64,000 bases of DNA, taken from contig NZ_CP080409.1 in assembly GCF_019448235.1 (NCBI RefSeq), positions 3,162,001 to 3,226,000 on the forward strand, written 5' to 3'. Source of the stretch: Nocardioides panacisoli. Lineage in GTDB: Bacteria > Actinomycetota > Actinomycetes > Propionibacteriales > Nocardioidaceae. How positions within the stretch are numbered: the stretch's first letter is position 1; each line of letters starts with the position of its first letter. The notes below the pieces were generated by a model, which was given only the letters and a program-made list of their open reading frames with translations, did no database searches and had not been told where the DNA came from. The translations under genes were made by a program, and so were the position numbers. Positions 55,969 through 64,000 of the stretch are shown one piece after another.

Positions 55969-55998
55969 CGCTCCCGCCACCGACCGTCAGGGGAGCGC
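55968..55998. terminator. Bidirectional hairpin terminator
   Basis: GCGCTCCC (55968-55975) pairs perfectly with GGGAGCGC (55991-55998) over a 15-base loop that contains the stop region of both convergent genes (permease and mutY). Confidence 0.55.
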
Positions 55999-56856
55999 GT
56001 AGCGGCCCTCGGCGGTCCGGACCGCGAGCCCGTCGGCCAGCAGCGAGGCCAGACACCGCGCGCGCTGGTCCCGGTCGTCCCACGCGGCGTCGAGGTCGGC
56101 GGCGGTCACCGAGCCCTCGGCGTCGCGCAGCACGGCGAGCAGCCGCCCCCGGCACTGGCGGTCCGTGCCCGCCCATGCCTGCACGGGCCGCGGCGGACCG
56201 TCGTACGCCGGCCGGCCGGCGGCCACCCAGGCGCACTGGTCGGCGACCGGGCAGGCCCCGCAGCGGGGGCGTTCGGCCGTGCAGACCAGGGCACCGAGCT
56301 CCATCACGGCCACCGACCAGGTCGCCGCGGTCGGTTCGTCCTCGGGCAGCACCTCGGCAGCCAGGTCGCGCTCGGCGCGGCGCACCGAGCGGGCCGGGAA
56401 CTGCTCGCCCTGCACGGTCCGCGCCAGGACCCGGCGCACGTTGGTGTCGAGCACGACGTGGCGGCGGCCGAACGCGAAGGTCGCGATGGCGGCGGCGGTG
56501 TAGTCGCCCACGCCCGGCAGGGCACGGAGCTCGTCGTAGGTGGCCGGCACCGCTCCCTCGTGCTGCTCGGTGATCGCGACCGCGCTCGCGTGCAACCGCA
56601 GCGCGCGCCGGGGATACCCCAGTCGGCCCCAGGCGCGGACCGCCTCGCCGGAGGCCTCCGCGGCCAGGTCGCCCGGCGTCGGCCAGCGGTCCAGCCACGC
56701 CTCGTGCACCGGGAGGACGCGCGACACCGGGGTCTGCTGCAGCATGAACTCCGAGACCATCACCGACCAGGGCGTGGCCGACGGCTGCCGCCACGGCAGG
56801 TCGCGGGCGTGGACGTCGTACCACGCCACGATCGGTGCCACCAGACGCTTGGACAT
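55987..56856 (-). CDS. mutY: A/G-specific adenine glycosylase
   Basis: A 289-aa glycosylase that removes A paired with 8-oxo-G. Catalytic Glu36 (SEFMLQQTPVSRV), HhH LPGVGDYTAAAI at about 113-124 and Asp137 (LDTNVRRV). [4Fe-4S] ligands Cys192, Cys199, Cys202 and Cys208. The NUDIX-like C-terminal domain of E. coli MutY is replaced by a short helical tail, as in other short actinobacterial forms. ATG at 56856; GTG at 56859 is also possible. Confidence 0.93.
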   Translation of the reverse strand: MSKRLVAPIVAWYDVHARDLPWRQPSATPWSVMVSEFMLQQTPVSRVLPVHEAWLDRWPTPGDLAAEASGEAVRAWGRLGYPRRALRLHASAVAITEQHEGAVPATYDELRALPGVGDYTAAAIATFAFGRRHVVLDTNVRRVLARTVQGEQFPARSVRRAERDLAAEVLPEDEPTAATWSVAVMELGALVCTAERPRCGACPVADQCAWVAAGRPAYDGPPRPVQAWAGTDRQCRGRLLAVLRDAEGSVTAADLDAAWDDRDQRARCLASLLADGLAVRTAEGRYALP

Positions 56857-56942
56857 CACGCAGATTCTCCCCGACGTCCCTGGTCCGAGTGCCCCCGGTG
56901 TGGCACCCGCATCGAGCGTGACCGGCTGACTACGGTGGCGCC

Positions 56943-57707
56943 ATGCCCGCGATGACTCGAGGCCCGCTGCCGCCGGGGGTCTACTGGCGCCGCCGCCTCT
57001 TCGTGGGACTGCTGGCGCTGAGCATCGTCTTCGTCATCGCGACCGCACTCGGGCTGGGCAGCGACGGGTCGTCCGACGACGCCCCGGTCGCGCAGCAGGC
57101 GGGCGCCGAGGCGACCCACACCGTGACCCTGCCGCCCGAGGGCGGCGCCACGACGGCTCCGACCACCAGCACTCCGACGGCGAAGGCCACGAAGGGCAAG
57201 AAGAACAAGCGGGCCGAGCCCGAGCTCGCCGCCCCGTCGGGCAACTGCGCCGCCGGGGACGTCCGCGTCACGCCGGTCACCGAGAGGGCCGTCGCCGGCC
57301 GCCCGATCGAGCTGACGTTGAGCTTGCAGACCCGCACCGACCCCGCCTGCCACTGGCGCGTGGGCAAGCAGCGGCTCGCCGTCCGCGTCAGCGGCGACGG
57401 CGGCGAGGTCTGGTCGACCCGTCACTGCCAGCAGGCGATCCCGTCCCAGCAGGTCGTGCTGCGCCGCGAGGTCGCCACCGAGTTGACCATCACCTGGGAC
57501 GCCCGCCGGTCCTCGCCCGGCTGCCCCGACGCCACCGAGTGGGTCCTGCCCGGCGAGTACGTCGTCACCGCTGCCGCACTGGGCGGGGAGCCGCGCGAGC
57601 AGGCGCTCCGCCTCGTCGCGCCGCAGGCGGGGAGTGCGGCCCCGGACCTGCCGGCCGAGGTCAAGACCGGCAACGCGCTCGACCGGATCAAGCAGCGCAA
57701 CGAGTAG
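56943..57707 (+). CDS. Membrane-anchored hypothetical protein (Rv3587c-like)
   Basis: A 254-aa protein: short cytoplasmic N-terminus, one helix (about residues 20-38), a Thr/Pro/Lys-rich linker (about 45-90) and an outer domain with two or three Cys pairs (Cys101, Cys140, Cys160, Cys186) that may form disulfides. It resembles the conserved mycobacterial protein next to disA. Function unknown. Leaderless ATG: TACGGT (56931-56936), six bases upstream. Confidence 0.75.
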   Translation: MPAMTRGPLPPGVYWRRRLFVGLLALSIVFVIATALGLGSDGSSDDAPVAQQAGAEATHTVTLPPEGGATTAPTTSTPTAKATKGKKNKRAEPELAAPSGNCAAGDVRVTPVTERAVAGRPIELTLSLQTRTDPACHWRVGKQRLAVRVSGDGGEVWSTRHCQQAIPSQQVVLRREVATELTITWDARRSSPGCPDATEWVLPGEYVVTAAALGGEPREQALRLVAPQAGSAAPDLPAEVKTGNALDRIKQRNE

Positions 57708-57712
57708 TGGCA

Positions 57713-57731
57713 GCCGGCTCGGGCCGCCGGC
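57713..57731. terminator. Hairpin between convergent genes
   Basis: GCCGGC (57713-57718) and GCCGGC (57726-57731), a palindromic unit repeated so that it can form a stem with a seven-base loop, lie between the end of the hypothetical gene and the stop of disA. Confidence 0.45.
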
Positions 57732-57737
57732 GCCCGG

Positions 57738-58814
57738 TCAGACGTGCCGCTCGAGGATCGTCGACTCGGCCAGCCGCGACAGGCCCTCGCGCACGCTGCG
57801 CGCACGCAGTTCGCCGACGCCGTCGACGTCGCGCAGGTCCTCGATGCTGGCGGCCAGCAGTTGCTGCAGGGTGCCGAACCGGTCGATCAGCCGGGCGATG
57901 ACGGCGTCGGGCAGGCGCGGCACGCGCGCGAGCAGCCGGTGGCCGCGGGGCGAGACGGCACCGTCGAGGTGCTCACCGCCGCCGAGGCCGAGCACCGAGG
58001 CGACCGCGGCCACGTCGACCAGCTCGGTCGGCCCCAGCTCCTCGATCCGTCCGAGCCGTTCGGTGGGCGCCGGCCCGCGCTTGGTGGCGGGGGCGTAGTC
58101 GCGGACGACCAGCTCCCGCTCGAGGTCGACGCCGGAGATGAGCTCCTCCAGCTGCAGTGAGAGCAGGCGACCGTCGGTGCCGAGCTCGACGACGTAGTCC
58201 TCGATCTCGCGGGCGATCCGGGTGACCATCTCCATGCGCTGCGCCACGATCGCGACGTCGCGCACCGTGACCAGGTCCTCGATCTCCAGCGCCGACAGGG
58301 TGCGGGTGACCTCGTCGAGACGGGCCTTGTAGCGCTCCAGTGTCGCGAGCGCCTGGTTGGCCCGGGCCAGGATCTGGCCGGCGTCCTCGAGCACGTGGCG
58401 GGTGTCGCCGACGTAGGCGGCGATGATCTGCATCGACTGCGACACCGAGATCACCGGGAACCCGGTCTGGCGCGCCACCCGGTCGGCCGTGCGGTGCCGG
58501 GTGCCGCTCTCGGCGGACTCGATGGTGTGGTCGGGCATGAGGTGCACGGCGGCGCGCACGATCCGGGTGAGGCCCTCGTCGACGATGATCGCGCCGTCCA
58601 TCTTCGCCAGCTCGCGCAGCCCGGTGGCCGAGAACTCGACGTCGAGCTCGAACCCGCCGGTCGAGATCGAGTCCACGGTGTCATCGGTGCCGATGACGAT
58701 CAGGGCGCCGGTGCGGCCGCGCAGGATGCGCTCGAGGCCGTCGCGCAACGGCGTGCCCGGCGCGATGAGCGCCAGCACCTCCCGCACGCGCGGATCTCCC
58801 AGTCGTTCGGCCAC
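57738..58814 (-). CDS. disA: DNA integrity scanning protein DisA (diadenylate cyclase)
   Basis: A 358-aa octameric enzyme making c-di-AMP and scanning DNA. The DAC domain carries the D-G-A motif at 73-75 (KMDGAIIVDEG) and R-H-R at 106-108 (GTRHRTAD); a helical spine and a C-terminal HhH domain (DVDGVGELRARSVREGL) follow. Leaderless GTG at 58814: TACAGT, six bases upstream on the minus strand. Beside radA, as in Bacillus and Mycobacterium; RadA restrains DisA in those systems. Confidence 0.95.
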   Translation of the reverse strand: MAERLGDPRVREVLALIAPGTPLRDGLERILRGRTGALIVIGTDDTVDSISTGGFELDVEFSATGLRELAKMDGAIIVDEGLTRIVRAAVHLMPDHTIESAESGTRHRTADRVARQTGFPVISVSQSMQIIAAYVGDTRHVLEDAGQILARANQALATLERYKARLDEVTRTLSALEIEDLVTVRDVAIVAQRMEMVTRIAREIEDYVVELGTDGRLLSLQLEELISGVDLERELVVRDYAPATKRGPAPTERLGRIEELGPTELVDVAAVASVLGLGGGEHLDGAVSPRGHRLLARVPRLPDAVIARLIDRFGTLQQLLAASIEDLRDVDGVGELRARSVREGLSRLAESTILERHV

Positions 58815-58869
58815 GTCGGCACTGTAGACGAATGGGCCGACACGGCGCCCCCGGCATCGCCGCGCGAGA

Positions 58870-60300
58870 TCAGCCCGGCTCGATGACCTCCAGGGCGTGC
58901 TTGGTGCGCTGGTCCAGGTGCAGCAGCCGCAGGGCGGTGCCGACGTCGGGCGCCTCGACGATGCGCATGCCGTCGATGCTGCGGTCGGTGCGGGTGCTGC
59001 GGACGCCGCGCCGGTGCGGTCCCGGCTCGGCCGGCACGATCGCCATCTCGAACCCGAGCCGCGCCGCCTCGGCCAGGCGCTGCGGCAGGTCCCGCACCCG
59101 ACGCAGCTCCCCGGACAGCCCGATCTCGCCCATCGCCACCAGCCCTGCCGGCGGCGGCGCCATGAAGTGCGCCGAGGCGAGCGAGACGGCGAGCGCCAGG
59201 TCGGCGGCGGGGTCGATGAGCTTCGCCCCGCCGACGGTGGAGGCGAACACGTCCTGGCCGTGCAGGTGGATCCGGCCGTGCTGGTGCAGCACCGCGAGCA
59301 CCATCGCGAGGCGGGAGGAGTCCAGCCCCGACGTCGTACGCCGCGGCCGCTCCAGCGGCGAGGTGGTGACCAGGGCCTGCACCTCCGCGAGCAGCGGGCG
59401 GCGCCCCTCCATCGTCACCGCGACGCACGTGCCGGCCACACGGCCGTGGTGCTGCTCGACGAAGATCCCGGTCGGGTCGGTCACCGCGGCGATGCCGTCG
59501 GCGCTGAGGTCGAAGCACCCCACCTCGTCGACCGGGCCGAAGCGGTTCTTGACCGCACGGAGCATGCGGAACTTGGTGTTGCGGTCGCCCTCGAAGTGCA
59601 GCACGACGTCGACGAGGTGCTCGAGCACGCGCGGCCCGGCGATCGAGCCGTCCTTGGTGACGTGGCCGACGAGCACGACGGTGATGCCGCGCGACTTCGC
59701 CATCCGCACCAGCGCCGCGGCGACCTCCTTGACCTGGGTGACGCCACCGGGGACCCCGTCGACGCCCGCGGCCGAGATCGTCTGCACCGAGTCGATGACG
59801 ACCAGCTCGGGGCGGGTCTGCTCCACGTGGGTGAGGACGGCGCCGAGGTCGGTCTCGGCGGCGAGCAGCAGCTCGGGCTCGAGCGCGTTGGTGCGGTCCG
59901 CACGCAGTCGCACCTGCGAGGCCGACTCCTCGCCGGTGAGGTAGAGCGTCCGTCGACCGCCGCGGGCCGCGCTCGCGGCGACCTCGAGCAGCATCGTGGA
60001 CTTGCCCACGCCGGGCTCCCCGGCGAGCAGTGCTGCGGCGCCGGGCACCAGGCCGCCGCCCAGCACCCGGTCGAGCTCGGCCACCCCGGTCGACTGGTGC
60101 ACGGCCTGCTCGGCCGAGACCTCGCCGATGGGCACGGCCTTCCGGGTCACCGGAGCGGCGGTCGTGCGGCCCTGCGGCTCACCGGCGGCCTCCGCCATCG
60201 ACCCCCACGCCTGGCACTCGCCGCACCGGCCCACCCACTTGGGGGTGGTCCAGCCGCACTCGGAGCACTCGTACGTCGTGCGCTTGCGATTCGAAGCCAT
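58870..60300 (-). CDS. radA: DNA repair protein RadA
   Basis: A 476-aa RecA-like branch-migration helicase. N-terminal zinc finger Cys12, Cys15, Cys26 and Cys29; Walker A GEPGVGKST at 94-102; Walker B ELVVIDSVQT; the RadA-specific KNRFG near residue 252; a Lon-like C-terminal domain (GLVAMGEIGLSGELRRV). ATG at 60300 is leaderless: TACCGT, six bases upstream on the minus strand. A LexA-type box covers the start of transcription, so SOS control is likely. Confidence 0.95.
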   Translation of the reverse strand: MASNRKRTTYECSECGWTTPKWVGRCGECQAWGSMAEAAGEPQGRTTAAPVTRKAVPIGEVSAEQAVHQSTGVAELDRVLGGGLVPGAAALLAGEPGVGKSTMLLEVAASAARGGRRTLYLTGEESASQVRLRADRTNALEPELLLAAETDLGAVLTHVEQTRPELVVIDSVQTISAAGVDGVPGGVTQVKEVAAALVRMAKSRGITVVLVGHVTKDGSIAGPRVLEHLVDVVLHFEGDRNTKFRMLRAVKNRFGPVDEVGCFDLSADGIAAVTDPTGIFVEQHHGRVAGTCVAVTMEGRRPLLAEVQALVTTSPLERPRRTTSGLDSSRLAMVLAVLHQHGRIHLHGQDVFASTVGGAKLIDPAADLALAVSLASAHFMAPPPAGLVAMGEIGLSGELRRVRDLPQRLAEAARLGFEMAIVPAEPGPHRRGVRSTRTDRSIDGMRIVEAPDVGTALRLLHLDQRTKHALEVIEPG

Positions 60301-60306
60301 GTTCGA
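60291..60306 (-). promoter_or_regulatory. LexA-type SOS box at the radA start
   Basis: Read on the minus strand, TCGAACATGGCTTCGA matches the actinobacterial SOS box TCGAAC-N4-GTTCGA at 11 of 12 fixed bases. It lies between the -10 (TACCGT) and codon 4 of radA, so LexA would block initiation and the first codons. The ATG is inside the box. Confidence 0.6.
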
Positions 60307-60358
60307 ACGGTAGTCCACGGCTCCGACAGTGTCGTCGAACCACGCAGGACCCGACGCC

Positions 60359-61060
60359 TCAGAACTCCTTGGTCCACAGGTTCACCGCGTAGTCGACCTC
60401 GAGCCCCTCGTGGTGCCGCACGATCTGCTCGGCCACCTCGGGCCGGAACTCGATGCGCACCACCGCCTCGAGGTCGGCCCGGCTCTCGAAGCGCCACCCC
60501 ATGTCGACCGCGTGACGGGTCCACCCGCGCGTGGTCCAGAAGCGCTCGATCTCCTCCGGGGGCGGCAGGTGGCCGAAGCCGCGACGGAACCACGCGCCGA
60601 AGGTCGACCGGGACCCGTCGTTGTCGATGACCAGCGCGGTGCCGCCGCGGCGTACGACGCGGTTCAGCTCGGCCAGTCCGGGCTCGCAACCCGGCCCGAA
60701 GAAGTAGGCCCACCGGGCGTGGACGACGTCCACCGACGCGTCGGGCAGTGGGACCTCCTGCGCGGTCCCCGACAGCACGGTGACCCGCTCGCGGTCGCGC
60801 GTACGCCGTGCCGCGAGTCGTTGCAGGCCGGGGTGCGGCTCCACGCCGATCACCCGCGCGGCGGTGTCGGCGAAGCGCGGCAGGTGGAAGCCGGCGCCGC
60901 ACCCGAGGTCCAGCACCGTGCGGCCGCGCCAGTCGGCCTGCCGCTCCATGGTTGCCCACAGGCGGCCGTCGGGGTCGGCTGCGCGGTTCTCCAGCTCGTA
61001 GGTGGCGGTGTGGTGCCAGATGTTGGGGCTGGTGATCGTGCCCCGCGGTGTCGTCGTCAC
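60359..61060 (-). CDS. Class I SAM-dependent methyltransferase
   Basis: A 233-aa methyltransferase. Motif I TVLDLGCGAGFHLPRFAD, IGVEPHPGLQRLA and DVVHARWAYFFGPGCEPGLAELNRVVRRGGTALVIDN place it in the Methyltransf_11 group. The acceptor is unknown. GTG at 61060 follows GAGGACGCCC; the longer open frame upstream overlaps the VOC gene and lacks similarity. Confidence 0.82.
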   Translation of the reverse strand: MTTTPRGTITSPNIWHHTATYELENRAADPDGRLWATMERQADWRGRTVLDLGCGAGFHLPRFADTAARVIGVEPHPGLQRLAARRTRDRERVTVLSGTAQEVPLPDASVDVVHARWAYFFGPGCEPGLAELNRVVRRGGTALVIDNDGSRSTFGAWFRRGFGHLPPPEEIERFWTTRGWTRHAVDMGWRFESRADLEAVVRIEFRPEVAEQIVRHHEGLEVDYAVNLWTKEF

Positions 61061-61121
61061 GGGCGTCCTCGTCCTGGTCGGCCCCGTGGTGTGACGGGAC
61101 GCTGTGACGGTCGACGGCCGG

Positions 61122-61760
61122 TCAGATGCGGACGACCCCGTTGGGGGTCTGCACCTGGGCGGCCAGCATGCCGGGGGTGCCGTGCGGGGCGACCCACTCG
61201 ACCTTGACGTCCTCCAGCGGCGCCTCGACCGGGACGCCCAGCCACTCCGAGACGCGCAGCGGGTCGCCGGCGATCTCGATGCCGGCCAGCGACAGCGTGC
61301 CGTCGGCACCGGCGGAGGGGTGCAGCGAGAGGTCGGACTCCCACTGCACGAAGAAGGGGAGCTGCGGGTCGGCGATGAGGCCGTTGACGCCGATCTGCTT
61401 CCAGTTCAGCTCGATGCCGCCGGGCAGGTGCCGGTGGCCGTCGACGGCGGAGCGACCCAGGCGTGCCTCGACCGCGGCGAGGTCGTCGACCGCGACGACC
61501 CAGCCGAGCCAGCCGCCGCCGAGCTGCGAGCGGGCCTTGACCGCCTGGCCGAACGGGGCCTTGTCCGAGGCCGGGTGCTCCAGCGGAGCCACGACCTCCA
61601 GGTAGGTGTTGTCCGCCATCGGCAGGGTCATGTTGGTCGTGCCGAAGCGGGGGTGCACGCCCCCGTCCACGAACTCCTGACCGAGCGCTTCGCCCAGCCG
61701 GTCGGCGGTGGCTTCCAGGCCCTCGGGGCCCGCTGCGTAGGAGATGTGGTCGAGACGCAT
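61122..61760 (-). CDS. VOC/glyoxalase-like domain protein
   Basis: A 212-aa protein with the Glyoxalase_3-type pattern: RLDHISYAAGPEGLEATADRLGEALG, GVHPRFGTTNMTLPMADNTYLEVVAPLEHPA, and a C-terminal repeat of the fold (VEWVAPHGTPGMLAAQVQTPNGVVRI). Metal-ligand spacing cannot be assigned with confidence. Substrate unknown. ATG at 61760 fits the family start. Confidence 0.82.
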   Translation of the reverse strand: MRLDHISYAAGPEGLEATADRLGEALGQEFVDGGVHPRFGTTNMTLPMADNTYLEVVAPLEHPASDKAPFGQAVKARSQLGGGWLGWVVAVDDLAAVEARLGRSAVDGHRHLPGGIELNWKQIGVNGLIADPQLPFFVQWESDLSLHPSAGADGTLSLAGIEIAGDPLRVSEWLGVPVEAPLEDVKVEWVAPHGTPGMLAAQVQTPNGVVRI

Positions 61761-61838
61761 GCGGACATTGTCAGCCCGGCGCAGCAGGGACGGGGCGGCG
61801 GGGTCGGGGTTTCTTGACGTCGAGAGTCGGGGGAGTCC

Positions 61839-62603
61839 TCAGGACGGGCCGGCGGGGTGCAGCGCCAGCGCCGAGCGCGACCGCAGGTGCGCCTCGCAGT
61901 GCCGGACCAGCTCGGCGTACGCCGCCTTGCCCATCAGCTCGATGAGCTCGGCCTCCTGGGTCACGTAGAGCGGCTCCGGGGCGACGTGCGCCTCGGTGTT
62001 GGCCGAGCAGTACCAGTCGAAGTCGTGGCCGCCCGCGCCCCAGCCGCCGCGGTCGTACTCGGTGATCGTGGTCTCGGTGTACTCGCTGCCGTCGGTGCGC
62101 TCGACCTCGCGGAAGGTACGCCGCAGCGGCAGCTGCCAGCACACGTCCGGCTTGGTCTCGAGCGGGTTGCGGTCCTGCTCCAGCGCCAGGCCGTGCAGGG
62201 CGCAGCCGTAGCCGCCGGGGAAGCCGGGCTGGTTGGCGAAGACGCAGGAGCGCTGGCCGTCGGCGTGCTGGACCTGGAGGGTCTTGCGCTCGCCGTCCTC
62301 GTCGGTCTCGATCCAGTCCTTCTTCTTCACCTTCCGCCCCGGGTGCAGCTGCCACCGCTCGGGTGTGAGCTGCTTGACGTACTCCGCGACGCGCTTCTCG
62401 TCCTCGCCGTCGGCGAAGTGCGCGCCGAGCGTGCAGCAGCCCATGTCGGGCGAGTCGGTGACGATGCCGGGGCATCCCTGCCCGAAGATGCACATGTAGC
62501 TCGAGGTGAGCCAGGTGAGGTCGCAGCGGAAGATCTCGGCCTCGTCGTCGGGGTTGGTGAACTCCACCCACGCACGCGGGAAGTTGGGATTGACCTCTGG
62601 CAC
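61839..62603 (-). CDS. Conserved Cys-rich hypothetical protein
   Basis: A 254-aa protein that I do not recognise by name. Ten or more Cys are grouped in short motifs: RCDL, MCIFGQGCPG, GCCTLG, SCVF, GCALH and VCWQLP, then YCSAN and RHCEAH. The Cys content and CC pair suggest a metal or iron-sulfur site. It is soluble and acidic. GTG at 62603 is leaderless (TACGGT, seven bases upstream on the minus strand); a GTG at 62612 would overlap that -10. Divergent from the Ppx-type gene. Confidence 0.6.
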   Translation of the reverse strand: MPEVNPNFPRAWVEFTNPDDEAEIFRCDLTWLTSSYMCIFGQGCPGIVTDSPDMGCCTLGAHFADGEDEKRVAEYVKQLTPERWQLHPGRKVKKKDWIETDEDGERKTLQVQHADGQRSCVFANQPGFPGGYGCALHGLALEQDRNPLETKPDVCWQLPLRRTFREVERTDGSEYTETTITEYDRGGWGAGGHDFDWYCSANTEAHVAPEPLYVTQEAELIELMGKAAYAELVRHCEAHLRSRSALALHPAGPS

Positions 62604-62641
62604 GTGGACCACCGTAGTTGCTGCGCGGGTAGGTTGGTCCC

Positions 62642-63580
62642 ATGCGCCTTGGCGTCCTCGACATCGGCTCCAACACGGGACACCTGTTGTTGGTGGACGC
62701 CCGTCCGGGTGCCGCGCCGCTGCCGGCCTCGAAGTACAAGCGCCCGCTGCGGCTCGCCGAGCACCTCGACGACGACGGTGCCGTCACCAAGACCGGCATC
62801 GACGCCCTCACCGACTTCACCGCCGAGTCGCTCGCGGTGGCGGAGGAGAAGGGCTGCGAGGAGATGGTGCCGTTCGCGACCTCCGCGGTGCGCGACGCGG
62901 TCAACTGCGACGACGTGCTCGAGCACGTCGCGAAGCGCACCGGCGTGGAGATCGGCGTACTCCACGGGGAGGACGAGGCCCGGCTGACCTTCCTCGCCGT
63001 ACGCCGCTGGTTCGGCTGGTCGGCCGGCCGGCTGACCGTCTTCGACATCGGCGGCGGGTCGCTGGAGATCGCCGCCGGCCCCGACGAGCATCCCGACGTC
63101 GCGCTCTCGGAGCCGCTGGGTGCGGCGCGCCTGGCGCGCCGGTACTTCGAGAAGAAGGTCGACGAGGACAAGCTGCGCAAGATCCGCCGCAAGCTGCGCG
63201 CCGAGATCGCCCGCGACGCCGACCGGGTGCTGCGGGGCGGGACGACGCACCGTGCGGCGGCGACCTCGAAGACGTTCCGCTCGCTGGCCCGCATCTGCGG
63301 TGCGGCGCCGTCGGCGGACGGGCCGCTGGTGCCGCGCACGCTGGCGATGGCCGACCTGCAGTCGTGGATCCCCAAGCTGCTCCAGATGAGCGACTCCGAC
63401 CTCGCCGACCTCCCCGGCGTCTCGCCCAGCCGCACGCACCAGATCGTGCCGGGTGCGCTGGTGGCGGAGGCCTGCATGGACATCTACGACCTCGACGAGC
63501 TCGAGATCTGCCCGTGGGCGCTGCGGGAGGGCGTGATCCTGGAGCGCATCGACCGGCTCGGCGCCGCCGACGGGACCTGA
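62642..63580 (+). CDS. ppx: Ppx/GppA-family exopolyphosphatase
   Basis: A 312-aa ASKHA-fold phosphatase. [15 protein letters not shown] at the N-terminus, [22 protein letters not shown] and [13 protein letters not shown] are the phosphate and polyphosphate sites. The length is that of the short actinobacterial Ppx1 type (about 310-340 aa), which cleaves short polyphosphate or pppGpp. Leaderless ATG: TAGGTT (62630-62635), six bases upstream. Confidence 0.92.
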   Translation: MRLGVLDIGSNTGHLLLVDARPGAAPLPASKYKRPLRLAEHLDDDGAVTKTGIDALTDFTAESLAVAEEKGCEEMVPFATSAVRDAVNCDDVLEHVAKRTGVEIGVLHGEDEARLTFLAVRRWFGWSAGRLTVFDIGGGSLEIAAGPDEHPDVALSEPLGAARLARRYFEKKVDEDKLRKIRRKLRAEIARDADRVLRGGTTHRAAATSKTFRSLARICGAAPSADGPLVPRTLAMADLQSWIPKLLQMSDSDLADLPGVSPSRTHQIVPGALVAEACMDIYDLDELEICPWALREGVILERIDRLGAADGT

Positions 63581-63581
63581 C

Positions 63582-64000
63582 ATGGCCCGGATGCCGCGGA
63601 TCGGCCTCTCCACCTCCTCGGTCTACCCGGAGTCGACGGCGCACGCGTTCAGCTACGCCGCCGAGACCGGGTACGACGCCGTGGAGGTGATGGTCGGCAT
63701 CGACGCGCTCTCCCAGCAGGTGGAGGCGGTGGAGAAGCTCATCGACCACCACCAGTTGCCGGTGTGCGCCGTGCACGCGCCGTGCCTGCTCTTCACCCAG
63801 CGGGTGTGGGGCATCGAGCCGTGGGGCAAGCTCGAGCGGTCCGCGGAGATGGCGACCGCCGTCGGCGCCGAGGTGGTCGTCGTCCATCCGCCGTTCCGGT
63901 GGCAGCGTGAGTACGCCGCCGGCTTCGTCGAGGGCATCGCGGCGCTGGAGGAGTCGACCGGCATCGCCTTCGCGGTGGAGAACATGTATCCGTGGCGGGC
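63582..64000 (+). CDS. Sugar phosphate isomerase/epimerase (partial, N-terminal)
   Basis: The first 139 codons of a TIM-barrel protein of the AP endonuclease 2/xylose isomerase-like group: [33 protein letters not shown] near the start, [26 protein letters not shown] and FAVENMYPW. The gene runs off the window edge. It begins one base after the ppx stop, so it is an operon partner, matching the Rv0496-Rv0498 region of Mycobacterium. Confidence 0.85.
   Translation, partial: MARMPRIGLSTSSVYPESTAHAFSYAAETGYDAVEVMVGIDALSQQVEAVEKLIDHHQLPVCAVHAPCLLFTQRVWGIEPWGKLERSAEMATAVGAEVVVVHPPFRWQREYAAGFVEGIAALEESTGIAFAVENMYPWR

Overview
The window is high-GC DNA with dense, mostly short-spaced genes. Start and stop codons often overlap by four bases (GTGA or ATGA), and many starts appear leaderless. 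Gene content and order fit an actinobacterium: marP-nudix-thioredoxin-nth-crp; ppa/dacB; tilS-hpt-ftsH-folEPBK; panCD-nadBC-coaX-lsr2-clpC; and mutY/disA/radA all follow orders known from mycobacteria and relatives. Lsr2, MarP, an F420-associated zincin, DUF3180 and a double-GNAT protein support this. The style of the accessory genes and repeats suggests Nocardioidaceae (Nocardioides-like), but this is an inference from memory and no search was run. I saw no rRNA, tRNA, CRISPR array, transposase or integrase. No stretch longer than about 230 bases lacks a gene.

Layout. 1-6033: end of an upstream gene, a metallo-beta-lactamase-fold hydrolase, a crotonase, the marP-CoA pyrophosphatase-thioredoxin-nth operon, and crp. 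6074-11340: a lipid or steroid-like catabolic block (MpaB-type oxygenase, Old Yellow Enzyme homologue, dihydrodipicolinate-reductase-like protein, SDR, second MBL hydrolase). Two sites here match the KstR operator pattern TnnAACnnGTTnnA, each sitting on a leaderless promoter. 11341-15323: TPP riboswitch followed by a thiamine ABC transporter (binding protein, permease, ATPase). 15333-19706: PAP2 membrane enzyme, ABM monooxygenase, acyl-CoA dehydrogenase/oxidase, methyltransferase. 19743-25863: ppa and dacB (divergent), a MerR/DICT regulator divergent from a sigma region-2-only protein, zincin, tilS, hpt. 26080-31691: ftsH, then the folate genes folE-folP-folB-folK, DUF3180, and a membrane coiled-coil protein.

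31756-43815: a double-GNAT protein, then an accessory surface-glycan island. It holds neuA-neuB-neuC (UDP-GlcNAc to CMP-nonulosonate), a TPR-like protein translationally coupled to a probable GT-B transferase, four different sulfotransferase-like proteins, and a GT2 glycosyltransferase. Together they could build a sialylated and sulfated cell-surface glycan. 44039-49736: Rossmann/DUF2520 protein, panC, panD, nadB, nadC, coaX (pantothenate, NAD and CoA supply). 49857-52913: lsr2 and clpC; a ClgR-type box precedes clpC. 52920-55968: a GT2-like protein and an ABC exporter whose permease starts with a tandem 57-bp repeat. 55987-64000: mutY, a secreted or anchored hypothetical protein, disA, radA (with a near-perfect LexA box at its start), methyltransferase, VOC protein, Cys-rich hypothetical protein, Ppx/GppA phosphatase and a partial sugar-phosphate isomerase.

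Most notable for follow-up: the KstR-type catabolic block, the sialic-acid/sulfotransferase island, a 120-bp inverted-repeat element lying in frame inside the thiamine ABC ATPase gene, the regulator pair with a region-2-only sigma protein, the LexA and ClgR boxes, and a leaderless promoter layout shared by about eighteen genes.
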